Assembly: GCA_016191465.1 (NCBI GenBank)
Contig: JACPOP010000008.1
Span: 131,878 to 195,877 of the forward strand
Source of the DNA: Chloroflexota bacterium
Lineage (GTDB): Bacteria > Chloroflexota > UBA6077 > CF-72
Length of the DNA stretch: 64,000 nt
Direction of reading: 5' to 3'
The notes beneath the pieces are model-generated. The model searched no databases. It was not told the origin of the DNA and saw only the letters and a program-made list of their open reading frames with translations. Positions 8,631-18,570 of this stretch are shown here, piece after piece. A program made the position numbers and the translations under genes. Every line of letters begins with the position of its first letter. Position 1 is the stretch's first letter.

Positions 8631-10844
8631 TCATGGCCCCGCGCCACCCACACCGATCGTCGGCAGCGGGAGCGGCCTGACATCCGCTGCCTCTTCGGGG
8701 ACGGGAACACAGCGCTCACGCACCGTGCCGATCACCTCGCCGCCGGCTCGTCGAGCAGCGCGTTGGAGAAACGTCCGCCAGATCCTGCCCTGGAGGAATG
8801 ACCCGCCGCAGTGGTACAGGACAAGGTTCCGCCACCCGTTGGCCCGGGTCCGAGTACAGACCCTGAGGAACACGCACTCCCCGGCCGCGTCCCGCGCCGC
8901 GATGGTGACCCGCCCAGCCTCGGGGTGGCTGCCCAGGGTCCGCAGCGTGAAGTCGCACTCGGACACGTGAACCACCTCAGATTCGGATGTCCCGGCACCC
9001 GGCATGACCACCTGGAGCCGGTCGCCGACGCCGAGGATGCCGGGGCCACCAGCGCGCGAGAAGCGGGCGAACGGCGCCGAGACGAGCGTGGGAAGCTGCT
9101 GCCGAACGACCTGCATCAGGCCGTCTGCACCGGTACCGTGGACGAGGACCCACGCGTCGTACTGCATCAGTGGTCCGACCCCGTCCGCCGCCGTGAGCAG
9201 CCTGGTAGACGCCTCTGGCGCACGGAGACGGGCCGACACCTCGCCAGCGTGGCGCACGGCCCGGACGTTCCGCCGGAGAGACCCGGCGCGGTGGTCCAGC
9301 AGCAAGACTCTCGCGGCGTTCGAGCCGGCCGCGCCGTGCACGCCGCCGCCGGGGTGGCTCGAGGCGCCGCCCAGGTACAGCCCTTTGAGCGGCGCTCGAT
9401 GTTGGAACCAGCCCGCGACGGGACGGAAAAGCAGTTGCTGGTCCAGGGTGTGGCTGCCTGAGCCAATGTCGCCGTCGACCAGGTTGGAGTTGGCGGCGAA
9501 CAGGTCATCCGGTGTCTGGGCGTGAGTTGCCAGGACAAGGTCGCGGAGCCCGGGCGCGAACCGTTCCAACGTGTTCAACACGCGTTCGCCAAAGGGGTCC
9601 CTCAACCCCGACCAGGCGCCCGGCGCGAGCTTCTCGGCGGCATCGCCCTGCACGCGGGCCGGAACGTGGGTCATGAGCCACAAGGTGTGCTGCCCGGCTG
9701 GCGCGCGCGACGGATCGGCCAGCGTGTGCAGCCCGGCCACCAGCAGCGGATGCTCGGGCAGCACGCCCCGACGGGCCGCGGCCACGCCGCGCGTGAGCTC
9801 GTCGAGGCTGTCACCTAGGTGCAGCAAGAGCGTGTCCTGGAGGCCTTCGCCCTGGAACTGGGGCAGGCCGGAGAGTGCCACATCCATCTGGAACACGCCC
9901 GTGCCCCAACGGTAGCGCTGGACCTGGCGCAAGAAGTGTGGGGAAAGGTGTCCGCCCTCCACGAGGTCCAGGAACAGTGATTGCGGCTCCACCGTGGACA
10001 GGACGCCGCCAGGGGCAGCGTACTCGCCATCGCCCGTTCGCACCGCAACCACCCGGCCGTCCCGCACCACCAGCCGCTGAACCCGCTGCCCCGTGAGGAT
10101 GGTGCCGCCCAGCGACTCGACGTAGGCCGCCAGGGCATTGGAGAGGGCCTGAGCGCCGCCGCGGGGAATGGGCATCCCATGCTCCTGGGCAAGCGCGCAC
10201 AGCAGCAACCCGAATCCACCGCTCACCGCGTCCTCCGGCGCCAGGTCCGCGTGCAGAACGCTGCCCGCGAGCCAGACGCGCGCCTCCTCGCCCTCAAAGA
10301 ATCGCTCGCCCAGCGCGCGTGCCGAACCGGCCGTGATCTGCGCGAATTCAAGGAGCCGACGCGGCTCGCGCAGAAGGGGCGCAACTCGCAGCAGCGGTGC
10401 AGGGTAACCCAAGGGGTTGAAGAGCCCCGAGCAGAATGCCGAGCCGCCCCACTGCCACCAGCGGCACAGCTCGCGCCACCCCGCACCGTCGCCGGGATGC
10501 GCCCTGTCGAACGACAGCGCTGATCCCTCCAGCGTGGATTGCACGGCGACGCCCCGGCCGCCGGGCGTGCCGCCACCGTACGGGCGGTGCCAGGTACACC
10601 ATTCCAGGCCGAAGCGCTCGAGCGGAAGCTGGCCAATGGGTCCCACCGGGGCGAGCGGGTAAAAGGCCGAGAATGGGTCGTGCTTGAACCCCGGCAGCGT
10701 GTGCTCGCGCGTGCGTACCGCGCCCCCCACGTCGTCCCCAGCGTCCAGCACCAGGACGCGCAGCCCGTCCCGCGCCAGCGTCGCGGCGGCGGTGAGGCCA
10801 TTGGGGCCGGCGCCAATCACCACGACATCCGGATCGTGTGCCAT
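8631..10844 (-). CDS. Phytoene desaturase-like FAD-dependent oxidoreductase with C-terminal DUF1990-like extension
   Basis: VVVIGAGPNGLTAAATLARDGLRVLVLDAGDDVGGAVRTREHTLPGFKHDPFSAFYPL (dinucleotide-binding) and GLYLGGASSHPGGGVHGAAGSNAARVLL; C-terminal CDFTLRTLGSHPEAGRVTIAARDAAGECVFLRV resembles DUF1990. Confidence 0.85.
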   Translation of the reverse strand: MAHDPDVVVIGAGPNGLTAAATLARDGLRVLVLDAGDDVGGAVRTREHTLPGFKHDPFSAFYPLAPVGPIGQLPLERFGLEWCTWHRPYGGGTPGGRGVAVQSTLEGSALSFDRAHPGDGAGWRELCRWWQWGGSAFCSGLFNPLGYPAPLLRVAPLLREPRRLLEFAQITAGSARALGERFFEGEEARVWLAGSVLHADLAPEDAVSGGFGLLLCALAQEHGMPIPRGGAQALSNALAAYVESLGGTILTGQRVQRLVVRDGRVVAVRTGDGEYAAPGGVLSTVEPQSLFLDLVEGGHLSPHFLRQVQRYRWGTGVFQMDVALSGLPQFQGEGLQDTLLLHLGDSLDELTRGVAAARRGVLPEHPLLVAGLHTLADPSRAPAGQHTLWLMTHVPARVQGDAAEKLAPGAWSGLRDPFGERVLNTLERFAPGLRDLVLATHAQTPDDLFAANSNLVDGDIGSGSHTLDQQLLFRPVAGWFQHRAPLKGLYLGGASSHPGGGVHGAAGSNAARVLLLDHRAGSLRRNVRAVRHAGEVSARLRAPEASTRLLTAADGVGPLMQYDAWVLVHGTGADGLMQVVRQQLPTLVSAPFARFSRAGGPGILGVGDRLQVVMPGAGTSESEVVHVSECDFTLRTLGSHPEAGRVTIAARDAAGECVFLRVCTRTRANGWRNLVLYHCGGSFLQGRIWRTFLQRAARRAGGEVIGTVRERCVPVPEEAADVRPLPLPTIGVGGAGP

Positions 10845-10938
10845 CGCGTACTGGCAGGCAAGCGGTATGCCATCCGAAGGAGCGCGGCGGAACGGAAGCA
10901 CCCTGGAACCGCTCGTGCCTGTGCCGGACAATTCACAC

Positions 10939-11583
10939 GTGCTCAACCGACTGGTGCTCGCCTCCGCATCCCCCCGCCGCCAATTGCTCGTGGGACTCCT
11001 GTCCCATCCCTATCGCGTGGCTCCGCAAGACGTCGACGAGGCGGCGTTCGTCCTGGAGGACCCGGTTCTCACGGCGCTCAACATCGCACGGGCAAAGGCC
11101 CGCTCCGCCAGGCCGGCGCTCGACGAGAGCGAGATCGCCCTGACCGCCGACACGATCGTCGTGTCAGACGGCCAAGCGTTGGGGAAGCCGCGGTCGCCAG
11201 AGGAGGCGCGAAACATGTTGCGCGCACTCCGCGCGCGGCCTCACGTCGTGGCCACAGGTGTCTCGCTGACGGCGAGGAACGGCGAAGAATGGAACGCCAT
11301 CGTGACCACGCGCGTGTTCATGCGCCACGTTGCCGATGTGGCGATTGACGCTTATGTCGCTCGCGGCGAGCCCTTCGACAAAGCTGGCGGGTACGCCATC
11401 CAGGATGAAGCATTCAACCCCGTGGAACGGGTCGAAGGCTGCTACCTCAATGTCGTCGGGCTGCCGCTGTGCGCGGTCTCACGCGGCCTGGAGACGCTTG
11501 GAGCGGGACCAGCCGGCAGTGAGGAGCGGCTTCTGCCGCCCTGCCACTTCTGCCGAAGCGCGCCTTTCGAGATTCCGGGCTGA
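10939..11583 (+). CDS. maf: Maf family nucleotide pyrophosphatase
   Basis: LVLASASPRRQLLVGLL...LTADTIVVSDGQALGKPRSPEEARNMLRAL...GEPFDKAGGYAIQ; GTG start chosen so it does not overlap the divergent gene. Confidence 0.92.
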   Translation: MLNRLVLASASPRRQLLVGLLSHPYRVAPQDVDEAAFVLEDPVLTALNIARAKARSARPALDESEIALTADTIVVSDGQALGKPRSPEEARNMLRALRARPHVVATGVSLTARNGEEWNAIVTTRVFMRHVADVAIDAYVARGEPFDKAGGYAIQDEAFNPVERVEGCYLNVVGLPLCAVSRGLETLGAGPAGSEERLLPPCHFCRSAPFEIPG

Positions 11584-11595
11584 GCCGACCGATCG

Positions 11596-12231
11596 CTATT
11601 TCTTCTGGGTGGGAGGATCCTCGCGCAGGGTGGCACGCCAAAGGGCTCCAGCGCCTCGTCGCGCCGCCACGCCCGCGCCGGCCATGAAGATCGAGAGCAC
11701 CGCGGCCCAGAGCAGGTTCTTCAGCACGTCGGTTCGCTTCCCTTCCTTACCTTTTGGGATGTCAAGGCGGGCCTCCTTGACCCGCAGGTACTCGTCGCCC
11801 TCGCGCTCGACCTTGAGGAGCACGCCCTCTTTTCGAGCTTTCTCCACCCGCTTGCGAGAGTCTCGCACCCGGGTCTCCACCTCGCCGCGCACGCTCCGCG
11901 CCCGCGTGGCAACCTCGTCGCCAAGGTCGCCCACTCGCCGCTTCAGTCTGTTCTGCGGTTTGCGGCTCTCGCGCCAGCGGTCGATACCCTCGTAGATCGA
12001 ATAACCCACGGCGGCCACGGCCACCGTGCCTGCCACCGTCAGCAGTCCGGCGTACTGCTCCGCCTTCTGCGCCACGCTTTCGCCGGCCCGCCCGGTGGAG
12101 ACACGCGCCTCCGCCCCCGCGATCCCGCGGAACCCTCCGCGCACGCGACTCTCCAGCTCCGCGATGGCGGAGCTCATGTCGGCGCGGAGCGCGCCTATTT
12201 CGCGCTGGGTGTCCGAAGCTGTCGAACCCAT
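11596..12231 (-). CDS. Hypothetical membrane protein (possibly DUF3618-like)
   Basis: TDTQREIGALRADMSSAIAELESRV-type N-terminus, two hydrophobic segments; overlaps the preceding holin-X-like gene. Confidence 0.6.
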   Translation of the reverse strand: MGSTASDTQREIGALRADMSSAIAELESRVRGGFRGIAGAEARVSTGRAGESVAQKAEQYAGLLTVAGTVAVAAVGYSIYEGIDRWRESRKPQNRLKRRVGDLGDEVATRARSVRGEVETRVRDSRKRVEKARKEGVLLKVEREGDEYLRVKEARLDIPKGKEGKRTDVLKNLLWAAVLSIFMAGAGVAARRGAGALWRATLREDPPTQKK

Positions 12232-12734
12232 TCGAGGTCCTCCTTCAAGGTCGTCCGCGTTCGGGCCAGGGGTCTGATGGACTTGCCGCGGCGCACCGTG
12301 CGCATGATGGTGCGGTACGAAATCCAGCCCAGCACCGCGACAATGATCAGCCCGATGAGCCAGCCCAGGCTGGCACCCAGCCAGCCCAGGCCGGCCAGGC
12401 CCAGCAGCTTCTCGCCCAGCCAGTTAAAGAACCAGATGACGGCGGTGAACAGCCAGATCGTCGCCAGAAGGCCCGCGGCGAGCGCCAGGCCCGCGGCAAT
12501 CGCACCGGTCTTGGCGGTGGCGACCACCTCGCCAAGGTCATCCTTGACTTCCTGCTTGGCGAGCTCGATCTGCTTGTCGATAAGCTCGGAGCCATCGTTG
12601 ACGAGACGGCCAATCAGCTCCGCAAGCGTCGCGCTCGCCACGGGACCGTCGTGGGCTCCATCATCGCCGTTCCGTCCTATCGTGGCGACCGCGCCATTCT
12701 GTGGTTCGTGTGCGTGTGTGTCGTTCACTCCCAC
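12195..12734 (-). CDS. Phage holin family / holin-X-like membrane protein
   Basis: ATLAELIGRLVNDGSELIDKQIELAKQEVKDDLGEVVATAKTGAIAAGLALAAGLLATIWLFTAVIWF. Confidence 0.7.
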   Translation of the reverse strand: MGVNDTHAHEPQNGAVATIGRNGDDGAHDGPVASATLAELIGRLVNDGSELIDKQIELAKQEVKDDLGEVVATAKTGAIAAGLALAAGLLATIWLFTAVIWFFNWLGEKLLGLAGLGWLGASLGWLIGLIIVAVLGWISYRTIMRTVRRGKSIRPLARTRTTLKEDLEWVRQLRTPSAK

Positions 12735-12918
12735 GGGGAGCGCACCTCCGTTGGCAGGTGTTCGTGAGCAGCAATCAAGCCCGGTGGCACGACAGCCCGC
12801 GTACTCGATGCACGCGGTGTGCCAGTTTCACCCCTAAAGGTCCGGCGCGGCCAGTCCGCTGGGCTGGCCGCCCGACCAGGACTGATACGCCGTTGGAGGT
12901 GCCCAACAGGTCGTCGAG

Positions 12919-13716
12919 CTAAGCGGGCTGTGCGACGACGATCAGCCGGTCCGAGAACTCGCGGCGGATCGGGTCAAAAGTTCCCCCGCAGGTAATCAGG
13001 GTCAGCCGCCGATCGGGCGTCTGCTCCATCACCGAGACGTCGTCGGGCGACACCAGACGGATCTCTGTGACCACAAAGCGGCGCTCCGCGCCCCGCGCAT
13101 CCTCGACGATCACCTCCTCGCCCAGGTCCACCTGGTACAGGAAGCGGAAGACGTTGCCTTCGCTGAGTGTCACAACGTGACCGGCGATGACCGCGTTCCC
13201 GCGTCCGCCCACGAGGGCCGTGAGGTCGCCGTAGTGCGCGGCGACGAATGGCAGCGTCTCCCACTCGGGTTGCCCGAGCGCGTTGAGCTTGATACCGGCC
13301 TGCTGGACGTCCGTGACGAGTTTGATACTCGGAATGCGCAGCTTCACCGCGTAGCCGGGGGGTGGAGTGGCCGCGGCCTCGATCCGGTCCGCGCGATCGG
13401 CCGGGACGGGCAGCGCGCGGACCGGCAAGTCCGCGGGCGCCGGTTGCACGGGAACGGACGCCGCGATGACCGAAGACCCGCTGTCCGCGCCGTTCGCTTC
13501 ATCGATGGAGCGGGCGATCGCCGGCAGTGGTGGAGCCGGCTCGGCCAAAGCCGCCCGCGCTCCCGGCGCGGCCCGCGCGAGCGCCACAGGCGGTGGCACG
13601 CTGATCCGGCTGCCCGGCGCCCAGCCAACCTGCCACAGGGCGGCATAGCCGAGCAGCAACAGGCCTGCCCCCATGAGCAGCGTGCCGAGCGATCCGCCGG
13701 CAGCCATGCGTCGCAT
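12919..13716 (-). CDS. Sortase
   Basis: VKLRIPSIKLVTDVQQAGI...VIAGHVVTLSEGNVFRFL...LTLITCGGTFDPIRREFSDRLIVVA: catalytic His and TLITC Cys motif, N-terminal TM. Confidence 0.85.
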   Translation of the reverse strand: MRRMAAGGSLGTLLMGAGLLLLGYAALWQVGWAPGSRISVPPPVALARAAPGARAALAEPAPPLPAIARSIDEANGADSGSSVIAASVPVQPAPADLPVRALPVPADRADRIEAAATPPPGYAVKLRIPSIKLVTDVQQAGIKLNALGQPEWETLPFVAAHYGDLTALVGGRGNAVIAGHVVTLSEGNVFRFLYQVDLGEEVIVEDARGAERRFVVTEIRLVSPDDVSVMEQTPDRRLTLITCGGTFDPIRREFSDRLIVVAQPA

Positions 13717-13725
13717 CAGGGCAGC

Positions 13726-14307
13726 TTACCCGCTTCCCTCGGCTCCGTTCCGGCCGCTGCCCGCGGGTGAGCTGCGGTAGCCGGCGCGGTGCGCGAACCG
13801 TTCCCGCAGCGCTGCCGCGACGGGCTCTGGAACGGTGCCGTCCATAATCAACCCGTCGAAGCGAGCCGCATCCCGGACGAAGGTGCTCGAGAGATACACA
13901 TGCTCCGCTCGTGCTACGAGCAGCACCGTCGGAATGGATGGCGCCAGCTTCGCGTTCATCAGGCTCAGGGCGATCTCATAGTCCGCGTCCGTCACGGGCC
14001 GCATGGCCCTGACCAGCGCGCAGGCGCCAATCTTCTCCGCGTAGGGGGCCACCAGGCCATCGTACGCTTCGACACGCACGGAGCCCTTGAGGCGGTCGGG
14101 AATGGACGAATCGAGCAATGCAACCCGCTCCTCCGTCGTGAACATGGACGACGACTTCGCGGCATTGACTGCCACCACCACGACGAGCCGGTCGAACAGA
14201 CCCAGGGCCCGCTCGATCAGCTCGAGGTGCGCAAGCGTGGGGGGATCGAACACGCCCGCGTAGACGGCGGTGCGCGAGTCCCTTGCCTTCGGAGCGGTAT
14301 CGGTCAT
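13726..14307 (-). CDS. coaD: Phosphopantetheine adenylyltransferase
   Basis: AVYAGVFDPPTLAHLELIERALGLFDRLVVVVAVNAAKSSSMFTTEERVALL...YLSSTFVRDAARF. Confidence 0.85.
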   Translation of the reverse strand: MTDTAPKARDSRTAVYAGVFDPPTLAHLELIERALGLFDRLVVVVAVNAAKSSSMFTTEERVALLDSSIPDRLKGSVRVEAYDGLVAPYAEKIGACALVRAMRPVTDADYEIALSLMNAKLAPSIPTVLLVARAEHVYLSSTFVRDAARFDGLIMDGTVPEPVAAALRERFAHRAGYRSSPAGSGRNGAEGSG

Positions 14308-14457
14308 GGGCGAGACGGGTGTCCTCCAGGCGCCACCTGCGGGAAGGGCGGGAGCGTAAGCCCCAGTACCCTTGCCCCGCGATGCACGTTTTACCGAACT
14401 CTTACGCGAGTAACAGCAGCCGTTGTCTCAACTCACCCCTATATTGAGGCGCAGATC

Positions 14458-15411
14458 ATGATTCGCGTCGAGCATTTGACCAAACATTACGGCCCCCGAG
14501 TAGCCGTTGCCGATGTCACCTTCCACGTTGAGAAGGGCGAGATCCTCGGCTTCCTCGGCCCGAATGGGGCCGGCAAGACCACCACCATGCGCATGCTGAC
14601 CGGCTACTTGCCGCCCACGAGCGGACGCGCCGAGGTCAATGGGTTCGACGTGGTGCACCAATCACTGAAAGCGCGCGGCAGCATCGGCTACCTCCCGGAA
14701 GCGGTGCCCATGCACCCGGAGATGTCCGTGCGTTCGTACCTCGACTACCTGGGCAAGCTCACGGGTGTGCGGAATCGTCGTGCCGCCGTGAACCTGGCGA
14801 TGGAGAAAGCTCGGATCGAGCATCGAGCCAAGGACCAGATCGGCAAACTGTCCAAGGGCCTGCGGCAGCGCGTCGGGATTGCCCAGGCGCTCCTCGGGGA
14901 CCCGCCGGTGCTCATCATGGACGAGCCCACCAGCGGCCTCGATCCGAAGCAGATCATTGACACGCGAAACCTGATCAAATCCCTTCAAAGCGACCACACG
15001 GTGGTGTTGAGCACCCATATCCTCCCCGAGGTGGCCGCAACCTGTTCGCGCGTGGTCATCATCGCCAACGGGCGCGTGGTGGCCGAGGACACGCCAGAGA
15101 ACCTGGACCGCCGCCTGAAGGGAGCCGAGAGCCTGCTGGTCGCCGTCCGCGGCAAGCCGGAGAACGTCGTCGCTGCTCTCCGCCGCGTGCCGAAGGTCCT
15201 GAAAGTTGAGCCGTCCGGCGAGCGCACCCGCGGGCAGACGGCGGACGTGCACGCCTTCAGCGTGGAATGCGCGGTGCATGCCGATGTGCGGGAATCGATA
15301 GCGCAGGCGGTCGTCCAGGGGGGCTGGGGCCTGCTGGAGATGCGGCAAGCACAAATGAACCTCGAAGAAATCTTCCTCCAGCTCACGCGAGAGGGGGGCA
15401 GCCCGTCGTGA
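14458..15411 (+). CDS. ABC transporter ATP-binding protein (GldA-like)
   Basis: LGFLGPNGAGKTTTMRMLTGYLPPTSG, LSKGLRQRVGIAQALLGDPPVLIMDEPTSGLDP. Confidence 0.92.
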   Translation: MIRVEHLTKHYGPRVAVADVTFHVEKGEILGFLGPNGAGKTTTMRMLTGYLPPTSGRAEVNGFDVVHQSLKARGSIGYLPEAVPMHPEMSVRSYLDYLGKLTGVRNRRAAVNLAMEKARIEHRAKDQIGKLSKGLRQRVGIAQALLGDPPVLIMDEPTSGLDPKQIIDTRNLIKSLQSDHTVVLSTHILPEVAATCSRVVIIANGRVVAEDTPENLDRRLKGAESLLVAVRGKPENVVAALRRVPKVLKVEPSGERTRGQTADVHAFSVECAVHADVRESIAQAVVQGGWGLLEMRQAQMNLEEIFLQLTREGGSPS

Positions 15412-16118
15412 AAAACGCGTATGTCGTTGCCGAGCGGGAACTGAAGAGCTTCTTCATCTCCCCACTCGCATACGTCGTGATCGCCCTGTTCCTGGCCATG
15501 TCAGGATTGCTCTTCGGTCTCATCGTCCAGCAATCGCGCGAGGCCAGCCTTCGGGGCCTGTTCTCGAACGTCAGCGTGCTGTTCCTCTTCATCGTGCCAG
15601 CCATCACGATGCGCCTGCTCGCCGAGGAGCAGCGCTCGGGCACCATTGAAGTCCTGCTGACCCACCCGGTCCAGGAATGGGAGATCGTCCTCGGCAAATA
15701 TCTGGCGAGTCTCGGGCTGCTGCTCGCCATCCTGGTCCTGACACTCGTGTTCCCAGCGTTCCTGTATGCCTGGGGCAACCCGGACACGGGCCCAATCGTC
15801 TCGGGCTACGTTGGGGTGTTCCTCCAGGCGGCCGCGTTCATGGCGGTCGGCCTGTGGGCCAGCAGCATGACCCAGAACCAAATCATCGCGGCGGTTGTCA
15901 CCTTCGGGTTGCTGCTCATCCTGTGGCTCAGCGACAGCCTGGGCCAGGTCGTCGGCGGAACCGTGGGCGCGATTCTCAGCTACCTCTCGGTCCTCAACCA
16001 CTTCAGCGACTTCCCGCGGGGAGTCATCAACCTCAAGGACGTGGTCTTCTACCTGTCCATCGTGGCTGGCGGCCTCGTCCTCAGCACGCTGATGATCCAG
16101 GCTCGGAGGCTTCGCTAG
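15408..16118 (+). CDS. ABC transporter permease (GldF-like)
   Basis: VKNAYVVAERELKSFFISPLAYVVIALFLAMSGLLFG...TMRLLAEEQRSGTIEVLLTHPV; GTGA overlap with the ATPase gene. Confidence 0.88.
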   Translation: MKNAYVVAERELKSFFISPLAYVVIALFLAMSGLLFGLIVQQSREASLRGLFSNVSVLFLFIVPAITMRLLAEEQRSGTIEVLLTHPVQEWEIVLGKYLASLGLLLAILVLTLVFPAFLYAWGNPDTGPIVSGYVGVFLQAAAFMAVGLWASSMTQNQIIAAVVTFGLLLILWLSDSLGQVVGGTVGAILSYLSVLNHFSDFPRGVINLKDVVFYLSIVAGGLVLSTLMIQARRLR

Positions 16119-16126
16119 ACCGAATC

Positions 16127-17710
16127 ATGGCACTCAACACCACTTCTACGAAGCAGGGCGGGTTCTCGCTCGGGGCGCTCCGCGCTCCGGTTGCCGCCCT
16201 CGGCGTACTGCTCATCCTCGCGGGCCTTGGCTGGTGGCTCGTCAACGGCGCTTTCGACCTGCCGCCGCGCCTCCTCGTCGCTGGCGGCATCCTGCTGGTT
16301 GGCGTCGTCATTGCCCTCGAGCCGGGGGACGTGTGGAGCGCGGTGACAGGTCGAAGCGGCCTCTACACCTCCAACACGCTCGTGATCGCCATTGCCGCGG
16401 TGGGCATCCTCGGACTCGCCAACGTCATCGGCTCGCGCTACTCGCCGCGGTGGGATCTGACGGCTTCCAAGCAGTTCACGATCTCCGATCAGAGCGTCAG
16501 AGTCGCGGAGTCGCTGCCTGGGCCGGTGAAGGTGACCGCGTTTTTGAGCGGCTCGGATTCGCGCCGCGCCGACTTTGAAGCCCTGTTGGGCGAATATGCC
16601 CGGCGCGCCAACGGCAAGCTGACCTGGGAGTTCATCGATCCCGAGCTCCGCCCGGGCGAAGCCATCGCCGCGGGCATCCGCAACGTGGGCGACGTCGTCT
16701 ACCAGCTCGGCGACAAGAAGCAGAACAGCAGCGCCACGCAGGAGCGCGACGTCACCACGGCGCTCATCAAGCTGACGCGGCCCGAGAAGAAGCTGTACTT
16801 CACCACCGGCCACGGCGAACGGAAGATCAGTGGCCAGGATCCCCCTGATTACGGGCAGCTCCAGCTCGCGCTCCAGCGGGACAACTTCACCACGGCCGAT
16901 CTGAGCCTGGCCACCACGCGCGCCGTGCCGGATGACGCGGCGGCGGTGGTCATCGCTGGCCCCACCGGGCCATTCCAGCCGGACGAGCTGGATGCGCTGA
17001 GGGTGTACCTGGATGGCGGCGGCAAGCTGATGCTGTTCCAGGACCCCAACACGCAGGCAAACTTCACGGACCTGCTGCGGAAGTGGGAGGTGAGCTTCCC
17101 CAACCAGTTCGTCGTTGACCCAGGCTTGAACGCGGGCGATCCACTTGTGCCAGCAGTCGTCAGTTACGGCACCAGCCCGATCACCCAGGGCCTGAGAACT
17201 GGGGCGTTCTTCCCAGGCGCCGGCGCCATTACCTACGCCCGCGAGAACACCGCGGTCACACCCATTGCGCAGACCACGGACCGGAGCTGGATCGAGACCG
17301 ACACGCAGTCGGTGACGGTGCAACGGCGGCCGGTGTTACAGGACAACGACGTCAAGGGACCCGTGGCGCTGGCAGTGGCGATCGAGCAAGCCGTCCCGGG
17401 CTCGGGTGCCAGCTCGACGACCACCGGTTCGGCGCGTCAGACGCGGCTCTTCCTAGTTGGGACGGCGAACTTCGTCGCCAACCAATTCCAGCAGGTGCAG
17501 TTCTCGTCGGACAATGTGGACCTGTTCATCAATGCCGCGAATTGGATGGCGGACCAGACGGACATCTCGGGCATTCGCCCCACGGCCACGGATACGCGCA
17601 ACATGTTCATGACCAACACGCAGCAGAACCTGCTGCTGTACGGCAGCGCGCTGTTCCTGCCACTGGTGGTGGTCGTCGCTGGCGTCGCCATGTGGTGGAC
17701 GCGCCGATGA
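16127..17710 (+). CDS. GldG-like ABC-type auxiliary transport protein
   Basis: RWDLTASKQFTISDQSVRVAESLPGPVKVTAFLSGSDSRRADFEALLGEYARRANGKLTWEFIDPELRPGEA; N- and C-terminal TMs. Confidence 0.85.
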   Translation: MALNTTSTKQGGFSLGALRAPVAALGVLLILAGLGWWLVNGAFDLPPRLLVAGGILLVGVVIALEPGDVWSAVTGRSGLYTSNTLVIAIAAVGILGLANVIGSRYSPRWDLTASKQFTISDQSVRVAESLPGPVKVTAFLSGSDSRRADFEALLGEYARRANGKLTWEFIDPELRPGEAIAAGIRNVGDVVYQLGDKKQNSSATQERDVTTALIKLTRPEKKLYFTTGHGERKISGQDPPDYGQLQLALQRDNFTTADLSLATTRAVPDDAAAVVIAGPTGPFQPDELDALRVYLDGGGKLMLFQDPNTQANFTDLLRKWEVSFPNQFVVDPGLNAGDPLVPAVVSYGTSPITQGLRTGAFFPGAGAITYARENTAVTPIAQTTDRSWIETDTQSVTVQRRPVLQDNDVKGPVALAVAIEQAVPGSGASSTTTGSARQTRLFLVGTANFVANQFQQVQFSSDNVDLFINAANWMADQTDISGIRPTATDTRNMFMTNTQQNLLLYGSALFLPLVVVVAGVAMWWTRR

Positions 17711-18321
17711 ACGCCCGCGCGGCGCTCGCGTTCGTCGTGGTCCTGGCCGTCCTGTTCGGCGTTGTGCTGGGCCTGGACCAGTTCAAGGTAGGCCAGGCCA
17801 CCCCCACGCCCACGGCCAACCAGGACGAGTCGGTGGCGCTCTTCCAGTTCGATGACCGCAAGGCCACGACCGTGACGGTCCGTTCGGCGGACAAGACCTC
17901 GAGCTTCGAGAAAAGCGGTGACACGTGGAAGATCACCGGCAGCGAGGATCCCGCCAACGCCCTCTCCGTGTCGAGCCTGCTCATTCGGATGAGCCAGATG
18001 AAGGGCACGCGGAAGATCGACGCGCCTGACCTGACGCAGTTTGGGCTCGCCGAGCCGAAGGGCGAAGTGACGGTCGTGCTGGATGATGGCAGCACGAATC
18101 GGCTCCTGCTCGGGGATAAGACCCCCGTGAGCACGGGGTACTACGCCAAGAACGCGGATGCACCCGGTGTAACGGTGATCCCAACGCAGTTTGGAGCCGA
18201 CGTGGAGCGGCTGGCGAACGACCCGAAGGAGCCCGCCACGCCAACGCCGAGACCGACGCCGACCGAGTCGCTACCGGCGAGCGGGACGCCTGGGCCCGCT
18301 GCCGGCACGCCCACACCGTAA
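17707..18321 (+). CDS. DUF4340 domain-containing protein
   Basis: SVALFQFDDRKATTVTVRSADKTSSFEKSGDTWKITG...LLLGDKTPVSTGYYAKN; ATGA overlap with the GldG-like gene. Confidence 0.8.
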   Translation: MNARAALAFVVVLAVLFGVVLGLDQFKVGQATPTPTANQDESVALFQFDDRKATTVTVRSADKTSSFEKSGDTWKITGSEDPANALSVSSLLIRMSQMKGTRKIDAPDLTQFGLAEPKGEVTVVLDDGSTNRLLLGDKTPVSTGYYAKNADAPGVTVIPTQFGADVERLANDPKEPATPTPRPTPTESLPASGTPGPAAGTPTP

Positions 18322-18570
18322 ACGCCGAGTCGCACCCTCGTGGGCGGCAGGGGCACGATTCTGTGACCCATGGTCCTGCGTCTGCCGTGGCCTCTGGTGG
18401 CATGCCAGGTGCAACGCGGCCAGCGCCGCCACGTGTGGGTAGCACAACCGCGTCTCACCCGCCGTCACACTCGGAAGAGATCCGTGGTTTCCTCTACAAT
18501 GCACGTGCGGGTTGCCAACGGGGGCAGCTCGCTGCCGGCGGCAGATCACTCACAACGACGTGAGGGAGCA

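Noticed and set aside
16115-17323. 402-aa minus-strand ORF
   Set aside because: Antisense shadow of the GldG-like gene.
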